Origin: Cruorifilaria tuberocauda
Lineage: Eukaryota > Nematoda > Chromadorea > Rhabditida > Onchocercidae
Length of the DNA stretch: 64,000 bases
Reading direction: 5' to 3'
Assembly: GCA_013365365.1 (NCBI GenBank)
Contig: JABVXU010000066.1
Coordinates: forward strand, 62,001 to 126,000
Made by a program: the position numbers and the translations under genes. The notes below the pieces were generated by a model. It was not told the DNA's origin. It was given only the letters and a program-made list of their open reading frames with translations, and ran no database searches. This document shows positions 13,001 to 24,292 of this stretch, piece by piece (position 1 is the stretch's first letter; each line of letters begins with the position of its first letter).

Positions 13001-15649
13001 AAAATATCAAGTTTTTTTTTTCAATTTTTGAAAAATGTAATAAGTACTTACCTGTATCAACGGGTTACAATCCCCTATATCATATCGATTACAGTCTACC
13101 TCATCATTCAGATCCTTGTTGAGGTATTTTCTAGCTCGCTCTTCTCGAATTGCATTAAATTTCTTTAGCAAACGATGTACTTCTTGTAAACCGTTCTGTT
13201 TGCTTTGATTTCTATCAAACATTTTAACTGCAAATTAACATACATAAATTATTTTACAAATTTTTTTCACTTCGCATTTCCGTTAAAACACTAAGAAATA
13301 ATTTTTTTCGAAATAGCAGAAGCTTTATAACGAAGCAAAAAAAAAAAACATTAAAAGTGATTTTAAAAGCAGAAAGTTTCTGCTGGGAAATGAAAATTTG
13401 ATTGAAATATCTAGCAGATCTTTACGTTTGTAATTATTTATAATTGTGGAAGTTCTTTTAATTACTTGAAAATCAGTAGGAAAATAAAACCTTTTTCCAG
13501 TATATAAGTTGATTCGTTTTAAAAGACTCACAGAGAAAAGTGATTTTTTGAATTTTAAAATTATACAAAATGTCAAAAGATTTACAAATATAAAATTTGA
13601 AGTAATAATTGCAAGTTAATTAATTGTAAAGAGAAGGTATTTATGGAAAATATGAAATTTTCCTGTAGTCATAATGATCTAATTAATTATCTTTCCATAT
13701 TAATTAGGATGAAAAAATCTAAATTTATTATACTGAAAAAAGAAAAATCCGGATAAACTTTATAACTGTTAATAATGAAATGAGTAAAAAAGGCTGTTTC
13801 TATTTAATTCCTCGCTACTTCTATCATATAAGTGAAGTTCGTTTGATTAGTAGATGAAAAATTTGACAGAAAAAGCATGATATTTTAATTTAGATAAGAA
13901 ATTACCTGAAGTATTGCTAGCGACTGCAATGCTCGAAGTAGCTTCGAGTTGAACTGATTCATTAAGGTTTACTTTATCATCAACTTCTGTCTCAGTTCTT
14001 TCTATCTGATCGCTGTTTGTCTTTTCCTGTTACATAGATTTCTTCTGATTTTCTTTTATTTTATCAGTTTTCACAATAGTTGCGGTAATGGAACGAAGAA
14101 TGATTAATCATTAACTCTGAGAATATTGTCAGTAAAAAGAGTATTAGAGAGCCATTCATATTTTTCACTTTATAAATAATAATTAGCAATGTTAATTTTA
14201 TTATAATAATTGATGATATATTTATAAAGTACTTTGCTGATTTTAAATTACCTGAAAATAATTACAGTTTGAGGATGATACAGATGATACAGTTGGTAGT
14301 GCTGAGATCTCCTTGGAAGTTAAAGTATCATCACGTGGTGACAAATTTACCACTACTCTTACTTTATCGCTTGAAATCAATGGTCGCATATTGTCGTTGT
14401 CGCTTTTCATATCAAAACTTTCTAAAAAGGGTTTAATTTGATAATCTAAAAAGCGAAAAAACTTTAGCTTCCATTTATAATCTGAATATGAAGAAAATTT
14501 CTAATAAAATAATCCTAATTTCAAGTTCAAAAAAAAAGACCATCATGCTGAGATTTCTGAATTTCTTTATGCATTTTCATCGATTCCGGTCTTGTACTTG
14601 CTGCATCGCTATTTCCAATAAATAGATTGCAACTTCGTCGAGAATGAACTTTATTCAGCTGTAAACAGAATAAATTCTAAAAAAAAATCAGAGAAAAATT
14701 GGAAGATTAAGAAAGAATTGATTGCAGTAATTATCCAAAATAGCAAAAAAATGTGTGATAAGATAATTCAATAAACCTTTTTATGTGGAAGGATGGATGA
14801 AACGGCGGAAAATTTCTCAAACTTTTCTCGGATTGATTCGATTTTTTTTGCTTTACGATTTGCTTTCATATCACCGGGAACTACGGTAGCATGATATAAA
14901 TAGGTACCATTTAACTGTACCGTATCAACCATCTTTAATCAATATTACTTGAATCAATTAAAATAAGATATTATGTGAATTTGATCAAAATATTCTTAAT
15001 TTATGGTTTTCTTATTTTCTCCTATAATATTGCAAATATTTTCAAAAAGTGCACCTTCACCGCTGGTACAATACGTAATTCACACTTTTCTCCATCGTTT
15101 TTTGTATCATTAAGCACATTACTTCTGTAATTACAAAAATTTGTAAAAAAATTAAAATTATTAATAAAATTCTGAAAGTCAAACTGAAATTTAAAATTAT
15201 TAATGCCATGAGAGAACGGGAAATTTTAAATATACTTTCAAAATTCGTAAAAAAAAAAACAAATTTTAATAAAAATTTTCGAAAGGACTAACGTAGATTT
15301 TGAGGGCGTGAGAGTTTGCGTGTTGCAACGACGAATTTCACTGATTACAGTGAAGTTATTTTCGGCAGATGATTTTCGTCGTTTAAAACGTGGTGATCGT
15401 AATGGTGGTACTGTATTCAGCTCTCTGGATAATTGCAAAAATCGAGCACATAACTTTTGAACTACTCCTGGACCATAATTAATTTCTAAATATTTTCAAC
15501 TTTATAATAATTTATTAATATATCGAAAATTTGACTAAATCGGAAATAACTAAAAGTTTAAACAGTTTTAAAAAATTTCAAACATAACCGTTTACTGTAG
15601 AATCGCTATCGCTGTTTGATTCTTCGGTTTGCTTATTAAATTTGAAATT
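4027..15649 (-). CDS. Unrecognised long gene with alternative internal first exons (5' end not found)
   Basis: Predicted exons, high to low: 15589-15649, 15293-15485, 15055-15124, 14777-14932, 14541-14658, 14252-14421, 13906-14026, 13052-13227, 12636-12837 (alternative first exon with ATG at 12837 or 12870), 6923-7034 (alternative first exon with ATG at 7034), 5686-6062, 5243-5326, 5045-5140, 4678-4811, 4466-4591 and 4027-4142 (stop TAA). Phases agree within each block except one conflict at 4678. I do not recognise the protein. It is polar, Ser/Thr- and Lys/Glu-rich, with no signal peptide or membrane span. The best conserved-looking pieces are NYGPGVVQKLCARFLQL (exon 2), KAKKIESIREKFEKF (exon 4), HRLLKKFNAIREERARKYL (exon 8), SLLSLVMDEDVPELMEAMAEK without its first residue (exon 5243-5326) and PTVFTYPDEESAVEKAQWDE (exon 4678-4811). 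How the 13052 exon (ending phase 0) joins the rest is unresolved, so this could be two genes. Confidence 0.6.
5486..5520. repeat. Perfect 16-bp inverted repeat (hairpin) inside an intron
   Basis: Left arm 5486-5501 (ACTTAGAAGTGAATCA) and right arm 5505-5520 are exact reverse complements with a TTT loop. Just after it, the 15-mer ACTACCATTGTCCTT occurs twice, near 5523 and 5546. It lies in an intron of the unknown minus-strand gene. Confidence 0.85.
7035..12635. other. Large gene-free interval between two alternative first exons
   Basis: Very AT-rich, with many A and T runs and stops in all six frames. It is the intron crossed by transcripts that start at 12837 (or further upstream) and splice to 6062, and it contains the putative promoter of the 7034 first exon. 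Apart from a CAT/CT microsatellite at 9659-9690, I see no feature I can defend. Confidence 0.5.
9659..9690. repeat. Compound (CAT)n-(CT)n microsatellite
   Basis: Four to five CAT units run directly into about nine CT units. Confidence 0.9.
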
Positions 15650-16965
15650 CTGAAATGATTGAAATATTCTTCATTATATAATTCGTCATAATTATGAATA
15701 ATTTTTTTGAAATTAAAAAAAAATTTTCGATTAATTTTTCATGGTCCAATTGATAAATTGAATTTTTAAAAATCGATAAATACCATCAATTTAATGAATT
15801 ATGATAATATACGATTTACTGTTAATTTTATTTATTTCATATATCAATTTAAAAGATTGACTATAAAAAGACTGAATAAATGAAAACAAACAAGTACAAA
15901 TCATAGATGTGTCAACAAAACTAACAAAAAAGGATGACTCCAAACACATATTCCAAAGAAAAATCCTGGATCAGTCAATATTTCTTCGGCTTAAACACAA
16001 TTTTACTCCCAAATTAATCAATTTTGATTACCTGGGTACCAGTCCAGTTCAAAAAATAAAAAAACAAACGTTTGTATCACTTGAAACCATTTTTGCTTCT
16101 CACAATTTCTCGGAAAGAATGTCTGAAATACAATGAATAAGATGAAATAAATTAAAATGTTATTGTTAATTTGAATATATCACGACCTGAAAAATAAACT
16201 CCAATTTTTCCAAAAAAAATGATTGGAATTATGTGAAAAAATGGTAATAAAAAAAGACAAACACTGAAAGAAATCTTCAAAAATTCGTTCTTTCATTTTC
16301 ATACTCAACTTTTTTCCAAAAATACTAATTTTTCGCTAGCTCAAACTTTTATAATTTAATTATTTAAAATAGTAACATAAAACAATCTAATTAGTTTAAA
16401 GTAGTAATATCAAAAAATAAAGTAGCAATATAAACTAAATTAAAGTAATAATACAAAGTAAAGTTTAAAGTAACAGTTAATAAAATAATCACTTAGAATG
16501 ATAAACTATATAAGTTATAGGAAGTGCTGATTGCTAAGCAATCTCTTATACTAACTGAATTTTAATTTTCAAACTAACAAAATTGATAGCAATTTAAAGT
16601 TTAAACATTTTTAAAAAATTTTTTCAACAAATTCAACTTGCCATTCTTATTGTCAATAATTTACGAAATAAAAAATTATTTACAAATTGGCTTGGGCAAT
16701 TTTTCACTCGAGTAAATATTGAGATGAAACCAGTTCAAGGATTTCGTAAGTTATTATTTTTAATTGAATAAGAAATAAAATAACTATAAATTGAAGGAAC
16801 GAAAAAAAAAAAAGATAAATTTGACAAAGAAGAGATCTGAATAAGTGTTATAGACTTAATTGATTTTATTTTTTTTTAACTTTTCACTTATCAAACGGGA
16901 AAGTTGCAATGATAAGACATTATGAACAATAAAAACAGTTTGCAACAGATAAAAAATAATATATT

Positions 16966-17207
16966 CATGCATGCAATTTTGTTATTCTCTGCAAGTAATT
17001 ATATCGTTACGTGAATGCACTGATATTGTTCTGCGCACATATTCGTATCTTTGCGTGCAAGCAGTCATATCGTTACGTGCATGTATTGCGTTCGTATTGC
17101 GTGCATAATCGTGCATGATCATAGTGTGTATACATATTCGTCTCGTTGCGTGCATGCATTCATATTTTTTGCATGCAAGCAATAGTATCATTGCGTACAT
17201 TGCAGTA
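16966..17207. repeat. Degenerate minisatellite rich in GCGTGCATGCA
   Basis: About eight degenerate units of roughly 25-30 bp built around TATCGTTRCGTGCATGYA variants, for example TCATATCGTTACGTGCATG near 17068. It is clearly more GC-rich than its surroundings and dense in CG and TGCA. A 77-codon minus-strand open frame across it is a by-product of the repeat. Confidence 0.7.
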
Positions 17208-17725
17208 GTGAGCAATTTTGAATTAAATTAAAGTTACGTAGAGCCTACTGGTCGGTCCATTTAGCCAAAAAATCAACACATTTTCTTCTTTTGTACACAA
17301 AACTAACCAATGCAAATCAAGCAATGTCAAAATTCTTTCATCTTAATGAAATTACAAAAAAAAAAAATTTTTTAACAAAATAAGCGAACTGTCAATAATC
17401 AATTCATTGTTTGAATATTGGAAAAATGAATGAACGGTTCAACCGGAAATTTCAACTTTATCCTAAAATTTCATTTCTATAAAAAAATTTATCCGGTCCG
17501 GAAATTCTAATTGGGTAAAAAGATTATCCGGAAATTTTAGTTGGATAAAAATTGTGGCGCTGAAAGGAGGAAAGAATGAAAAATCCGTTTGAGAGATCTT
17601 TTAGACAAGCAGTCCGAGACATTCCTTCTCCTTCAAAGTCCATTGCAAACAAATAGTAAAAATTGATTTTAGAACGAGTGGATGAGAATGAACACGCATG
17701 GTTTGCTATATATAAGTATAGATAA

Positions 17726-17785
17726 TACACACACATACACACACCCACACCTACGCATACACACACATACACCCATGCACACACT

Positions 17786-17829
<44 letters not shown>

Positions 17830-17830
17830 T
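17726..17830. repeat. (CA)n microsatellite, interrupted
   Basis: CA repeats with CCACAC, TACGCATAC and CCATGCAC interruptions. It faces a (GT)n tract 160 bp downstream, so the two could pair. Confidence 0.9.
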
Positions 17831-17953
17831 AGTTGTATATAATGCTTTCAAAATTTAACTTTTTAAAAATTCTAAAATGAACTGAAATATTTAAAAGTAT
17901 AATGCTGATTTTAAAAGCATTCTATGATCGATCCTTAGAAGTATTTTTTTTTG

Positions 17954-17988
17954 TTACTTACCCTTTTGTTTGTATGTATGGGTAACGT

Positions 17989-18059
<71 letters not shown>

Positions 18060-18104
18060 CGCGTGTATGTGTGTATTTGTGTATATTGAAATTTACTTTT
18101 TACC
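17954..18104. repeat. (GT)n-containing repeat, right-hand partner of an inverted pair
   Basis: Begins TTACTTACCCTTTTGTTTG, passes through GTATGGGTAACGTGTG and a long GT tract, and ends TTGAAATTTACTTTTTACC. The reverse complement of the whole unit, with a shorter dinucleotide tract, is at 19166-19271, so this is a dispersed repeat unit and not only a microsatellite. Confidence 0.8.
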
Positions 18105-18176
18105 TATTCTCTTATCTGATACACCAAAAATTTTTGATTTAAAAATAAGAAAATTATCATAAATATTCAAAGAAAT

Positions 18177-18488
18177 AAAATTAACCTATCATTCACAAAT
18201 TAATAGCTAAATTCAATTTTTCATTTTTCCAATATCTATCGATAAGGTAAATAACGGAGAAGTAAGATAAGTAATGAAGAAGAATATCGACAAGTGAAGA
18301 GAACGTGAAAAGTGTTAACGCGCTATTTCCGTAAAATTAACCTATCATTGACAAACTTATAGCTAAATTCAATTTTTCATTTTTCCAATATCTATCAATA
18401 AGGTAAGTAACGGAGAAGTAAGGCAAGTAATGAAGAAGAATATGGAAAAGTGAAGAGAACGTGAAAAGTATCAACACGCTATTTCCGT
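18177..18488. repeat. Tandem duplication, two units of 156 bp
   Basis: Unit 1 (18177-18332) and unit 2 (18333-18488) both start AAAATTAACCTATCATT and end near CGCTATTTCCGTA. They differ at about ten scattered positions, so the duplication is fairly recent. Both carry GAAGAGAACGTGAAAAGT. There is no open frame. Confidence 0.85.
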
Positions 18489-19100
18489 ATATGCTAATGC
18501 TTAAAACGATTGCGCTCTTCTGGCTTTTCCACCCCTCTCTTTCGTGGCGCTAAATGTATTCTGTACCAAATCATCGCACAATCACAGATTGTTTAATAGA
18601 TAAAATAATCTTTTTTTGACTGAAACGAATAGCATAAATGTATTAATTTGAATAAATCAGACAATTTAGCTTTTATCACTTTGATTTGTGTTCTGATACT
18701 TCCAAGCAGTTAATTCAGTAATGCTGGGAAGAAGCACTGAAATGTAAAAAGTAGTGAAATCAAAGTGATATAACGTAAGCATGGAAGAACTACTGGACTA
18801 TTCAAAATAATTTAACTAAAATTTGTAAATGAAAACAATTTGGCTTATTTAAATTAATCTCGTAATTTTAATATAAACTCCGAGTAAGGGCAGTAGATAC
18901 TTTATATTTTAGTACACATGTGAAAATTTTAAAAACTGTTTGTTCCATTTATTAATAATCAAATAATTACAGGAAATAAATATTGAATAATAATTATGAA
19001 ATTTTAAGTTATTAAATTATGAAAGCTATTAAAAACAAATTAGAAATATTAAAATTAAAAATATTATAATTATTAAAAATAAGTAATGAGTAAGGAATAA

Positions 19101-19160
19101 ATAGTACTTTCCATTGACTAATAGTACTTCCATTGGCTAAATAGTACTTCTATTGGTTAA
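19101..19160. repeat. Three tandem 20-bp units ATAGTACTTCCATTGGCTAA
   Basis: Units start at 19101, 19121 and 19141 with one to three differences each. A fourth direct copy (first 18 bases) is at 19313-19330, and a diverged reverse-strand copy lies near 20172. Confidence 0.85.
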
Positions 19161-19161
19161 C

Positions 19162-19310
19162 AGTAAAAAGTAAATTTCAACATACACACATACACACATA
19201 CATGCACGTACACACACACACACACACACACATACTCACGTTACCCATACATACAAACAAAGGGTAAGTAATGTGTGTATGTGTGTATGTTGAAATTTAC
19301 TTTTTACCAA
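19162..19310. repeat. Inverted repeat with CA/GT arms
   Basis: The left arm 19162-19198 (starting GTAAAAAGTAAATTTCAACA) is the reverse complement of 19273-19310. The left arm and the segment up to 19271 are also the inverted copy of 17954-18104. Confidence 0.8.
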
Positions 19311-22300
19311 TAATAGTACTTCCATTGGCTTTTTATCAGTGTATTACTTCAAGTGCAGTTAATCTGATCACAATTAATATCTATAGATAATATGGCTTAA
19401 AGTTACTTACTTTTATTCGAGATCGAGACAGCGATATAGTCGGAAAAAACTAATATATAGCCATTATTATACTATTTGAAATATCTTGGCTCATAACAAA
19501 GTTTATCATTTTCATTAATTTATAAATCTTCAAAACATTACTACTACTGTCAAGGTATTACTGTAATTTTAACATGAACAGGTATGTAATTTTCGACTTT
19601 TTTTTCTTTTTTAAATAAATTATACAAACATGTTTTGTACTTGCAAATTATGCCGAATTAAATCAATTCGTTTAGTTTCGAAATGAAATTCAAATTTTCC
19701 ATGATTATTTGAATATTCAGCAAAAAACATCGTTCGGACATGTTGAAGCAGAAGGAAAAAATGAAAATTCGCTGAAACAATTCAATGATAAGTTGTAAAA
19801 ACTTATCATTCATTACTTATCATTTTTATCAACTTATCATCTTTAACTTATCATTTTTTATTATTATATTTCGATTAATTTGAAATTAACTCTTAAAATA
19901 TTCAACGAGAATTTGAAAACAACTTTGAATTTTTATTATGGAACTCAATGATTTTCCGGCATTCTTTTACTTTTTCATATCATTTTCTAATTTCCACAGA
20001 TAATATTTCCTTTCCTTTAATTTTTTTTTTTTTAAATTCTTTTTCCGCCGATTGATAATCACATGACATTAACATAAGTTTTTATCAATTTAACCGAAAG
20101 AAAAAAAATGAATGAAATCTATCAAAAAGAAATTGTCAGTCTCTTTTTCTCCTCTTTGTAATATCTAATTAGCCAATGGAAGTGCTATTATTGGCAAAAT
20201 CGTTGTGTTTTTTTTTTGAAATTTCAAAATTTGTGTTTTTAGCAAATCTTACAAACCAATTCTCTCATCGATAATTGAACATGAAGCTGATAACTGATCG
20301 ATCATTTCACAGGTAAAAACTGATAGTGTAAGAAGAAAGATTGTTCAGCGAATTGCTATTCCTATGGATAAAATTAATTCATACAAAAGAAAATTTTCTT
20401 TTTTGATAATTTTACCATGAAAATATAATTAATTAAAAAAAAAAAAAAACCTTATCAAATTTTTTCGCATTTCAAAATTCAATTAGCAATTTTGATGTTA
20501 CCATTATTTGTGTAAAGATCTAATTAAACTAATTATTTACAAGCTTGATCTAAATTATCTGAACCAATGAACTGTTATTTCACAGTTTACATTTTCAATC
20601 ATTTTATTTCTATTTAATTTTTCCAATCTTCCAACCTGCTGTAGTTTTCTTTTCTTTTTTTTTTTCAGTTACGATCAAGGACAATAACAAACGATAAAGA
20701 GATGATAAAAAGTAAAGCAAATTAAATTTCACATGACGAACAAATAAACAATGAGTAATCATTGATCGTTCCAATGATCGTTGATTGTGGTATAGAAAAA
20801 AATGAACCTTTTAGTTATAAATGATTCTCTTTATTGTTAAACTATACTTCCTTCTGTCTGCCTGTTCATATAAAACAAGGTCATTTACAAACCAAAAAGA
20901 TTTGTAATAATTGAGTAATTTAATTACGAATTCAAATAAGTAATACTTCAAATTAGCATAATTAATAGAGCAAACAATAGGCCATTTAATCTTATCTTTT
21001 CAACTTGGCTATTTATCGCAACATATCCAAGAAAAGTAAAATATTATTTAATCAAAACATTATTTAATTTTACTACTTATTCTTCAATAGCAAGTATAAT
21101 TGTAATCGAAATCAAATGATTCGATTTTCCGGTTGAAAAATAACATGCGGAGTGATGAGAGTGCTTCCGGTACACTGTTAATCGTTAACTTCCGGCTATC
21201 GAATCCGGTATATTCAGTTTGAAATACCAATTGAAACATTATCACCATTAGGTGATCTTTGCACTACTACCAACACTTTTTAAATATCAAATTTTGTCAA
21301 TTTTTCATTTAAGATCGATTTGATTTGTATTTCTAAAGAAGAAAATGAACTGAAATTTATATTGGTGAGAATTAAATGTAAAATAAAATTAATCTGTTTA
21401 TGTCAAAAAATTCAACTTCAAGAATTCAATTCATAATTAGCTGAAAAAAAAACCTAAAACAAATAATTAGGTTAATTATTAAAAACTATGATTATGGAAT
21501 AAAATAAGTCTTTAAACAATATTTCTATTCAGTACTCTTCGATAAATGTTTTAAGCAATAAGCATATTCACTAACTAATATGTTATTTAAAATATTTTCT
21601 AATATATTACTTAAATTATTAATATATTATTTAAATTATTAATTACTAATATATTACTTAAACTTTAAATTATTAATATATTATTTAAATTATTTAAATT
21701 ACTAGTATATTACTTAAATTAATTATAAATTCCAAAATAAAAATAAAGGATGATTATTATTCAAAATTCTGATAGTTTCAAATTTCAATTAAAGAAAAAT
21801 AAATAAATAAATGGAAATTAATTTCTATGCTTCTCATATAAATTCCATTTATTAAGTAATAAATTAGATTAATTAAATGAAGAATTAAATATTCCATTTA
21901 ATATCAATGAAGAGGAAACAATTGATCAATTGAATAAGGAATAAATTAAGTGATCTGAAAAGATGGAATAATATTGAAAGCAATGATCGAGGAATGATTT
22001 CAATGAGAGGAATTGAATTGTATCGTATATGATCATAAAATTATACATGATCCATTAGTGATTGCTTGTTACAAAAGCGCAAACGCAAAGGGAAATTGAA
22101 AAAGGATACAGTCTCATTCATTCATTGATGATTGTTTGGGTGAAGGACTCTGGAAATGACCTTGTTGGGCGGATTTCATCGTCTATTCCTATCTTTCTTA
22201 CATCCTAGAAAATGACCTTATCTTATCATATCAGTTATGATCAAAGACTTTATTTGATATTTGATAATGTTGAATTAATCCGTATCTAACTTCTGATAAT

Positions 22301-22812
22301 CAACGGAAATTATTTATTCTATTAATTTTTCATTTTTAAATTTATTCCAAATTATTCATTTTTCACCTTTTAATTTAAGTTTTATTATTTTAATTATTAA
22401 TGTTTCTTGTATTCTGTGAAATTATTCCTTGCACTTACACTATCTTTGCTTTCTTTAATTTTTATGTTAGCTTATATTTGGAAGTTAAGCTTCAGTGAGA
22501 AATTGATGAGCAATAATTATTATTGAAATTCTTTAATATGCAATTCTTCTAATTTAAAAACGATCTTTCAGTGTTGTTTAAATAGTCTGAAAGTTCAGAA
22601 AGAATTTGAGTGATAAAAGAAAGAATGATAATCTGTGACAAATTGAATGATAACAGTTATCTGCTCGTAACAATGTTTGTTGATAATACTTTATATTATC
22701 AATGAAAATGTTAATAGGTCAATGCTATATGGTTAACCTAATTTTAAAAATTCATTTCAAACATATTGCTCTCTTTTCTCTATATAAGGTTAATCTTCAA
22801 GTGGCATATTTC

Positions 22813-22813
<1 letters not shown>

Positions 22814-22847
<34 letters not shown>

Positions 22848-22848
22848 A
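22814..22848. repeat. (GA)n microsatellite
   Basis: About eleven uninterrupted GA units, then AAGAGAGAGAAAC. Confidence 0.9.
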
Positions 22849-22974
22849 ACTCGGAAAACATCTGACTATAATGGAACAATTCGTAGATTTTCTACATTAA
22901 TTTCGCAGATCGCAATATCAATATCAGATATTTATTTCTTATTGAAGCTTATGATAATCCTATCTGAACATAAA

Positions 22975-22996
22975 GCTAAGCCTAAGCCTAAGCCTA
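22975..22996. repeat. Interstitial telomere-like array, (GCCTAA)n
   Basis: About three and a half units of CTAAGC/GCCTAA. On the minus strand this reads (TTAGGC)n, the nematode telomere repeat (established for C. elegans and Ascaris). It is short and lies in gene-free DNA. Confidence 0.75.
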
Positions 22997-24292
22997 GTAA
23001 ATGATTTCAATTTCAATTCAATTAATTCATTTGATAAGCTTCATTTCATAAGGTTCAATTCTTGGGATTACCAAATTTGTTGGTGAAAACACAATAAGTT
23101 TTACTTATACCCTAGAATAAATTATAGCTAAAATAATCCCAATCAGGTGCTAAGCTCTGTTAAATTTAATTAAATCTAATTTCAATTTAATTTAAGTACT
23201 TATTTCAAATTTCCTTGATTCGAATTCAAATTTCATTGGTTATGCTTTCACATAATTGCAATAGGTAGGATAGATAACCTGGTGCAACGGAAGGGCAATA
23301 CATAGCTCGTTTTTTTGGGGCAGTGGACGAAATGTACGTACACGTACGCTTGTCAAGAATGGGGAAAAAGTGAGAAAGGTAATGCATTCATTCCGTTTAC
23401 ATTAAAGTTGAAATGCTGTTGCAAGGAAAAGCTTTTCAATCATACGGAAATATAAAATAAAACGTGAAATTTACTTCGTTCGTTCAATCAAAAACTTTTC
23501 GAAGCTAATATTTTTTGACCTCAAAAATAACCTTTTAAAAGTATACCGCTTTCTCAAACAACATATAGCTAAATTGTCATCGTAAGTCTACAATTAGAAA
23601 ATATCATTCCTTTAAGAAATTATCGGAATTATTTCAACGTTGTAGAATTTTTTAAAGTATTTCCTCTCAACAGTATTACCTGAAATAACTCTCATAAAAA
23701 CAATGTATTTAATTAGAGTAATGAAAGAAATGAATATGAGAAGATAATAAATTAAATAGCAACATCGGAAGTTTTAAGGAATGTTTTTGATCCATTTCCG
23801 GATCAACCCTTTCTATTCATTCTAGACCGTTTCTTCATGATAATGATACTTAATAATATATTATATATAGTCTAATTATTTCTCATCGATACTTAACAAT
23901 ATATTAATTATATCCGGTCTAATTATTTTTCAAAAAAATCAAACTTTTTGAAAAATAAGCGGAAATTTAATTAAATTTGAAAAAGACGAAAAGAGCCGTA
24001 AGACACTTAGAGAGAAAGAGGGAGTGGAAATAGTTGAGGAAAAGATTGAAAGAACACAGTGCTGTAGCTCTTTTCTGGGATTAGAGATAAGAGAATGTTT
24101 GGATTATTGCAATGGGGTCTTTTCTATTATGGTTAGGTGAAATGCGGGGATGGAATTGGATTAGCTGCTTCTTACTGGATATTTAAAGCTAGATCGTAAT
24201 ACCGGAATCGGAAATACTTCTATGCCTTCTTGGTTCGCTTAGGTATATTTTACAAAGTTGCTTTTGTTGAATTTTAGGCTTTCTCGAATACG

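Larger units (their letters stand above)
15650..24292. other. 8.6-kb repeat-bearing region without a recognisable gene
   Basis: Both strands lack coding-quality open frames. Divergent promoters for the unknown minus-strand gene (to the left) and NUDCD1 (to the right) must lie here, perhaps with undetected 5' non-coding exons of the former. It contains the repeats listed separately between 16966 and 22996. A somewhat GC-richer stretch around 23260-23420 and 23980-24200 has no frame or RNA fold that I recognise. Confidence 0.5.

Noticed and set aside
15909..16136. Plus-strand 75-codon frame and a possible minus-strand exon at 16034-16123
   Set aside because: The minus exon's phase does not fit the next exon (15589-15649), and the plus frame has no gene-like signals.
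16982..17215. 77-codon minus-strand open frame rich in Met, His, Cys and Arg
   Set aside because: It runs through the degenerate minisatellite and its composition follows the repeat unit.
17524..18142. Cys/Val-rich small open frames on both strands
   Set aside because: They are translations of the (CA)n/(GT)n microsatellites (repeating Cys-Val), with no splice signals or conservation-like pattern.
22702..23004. 100-codon plus-strand frame with RERERE and KPKPKP tracts
   Set aside because: The tracts are translations of the (GA)n microsatellite and telomere-like array; there are no splice or family signals.
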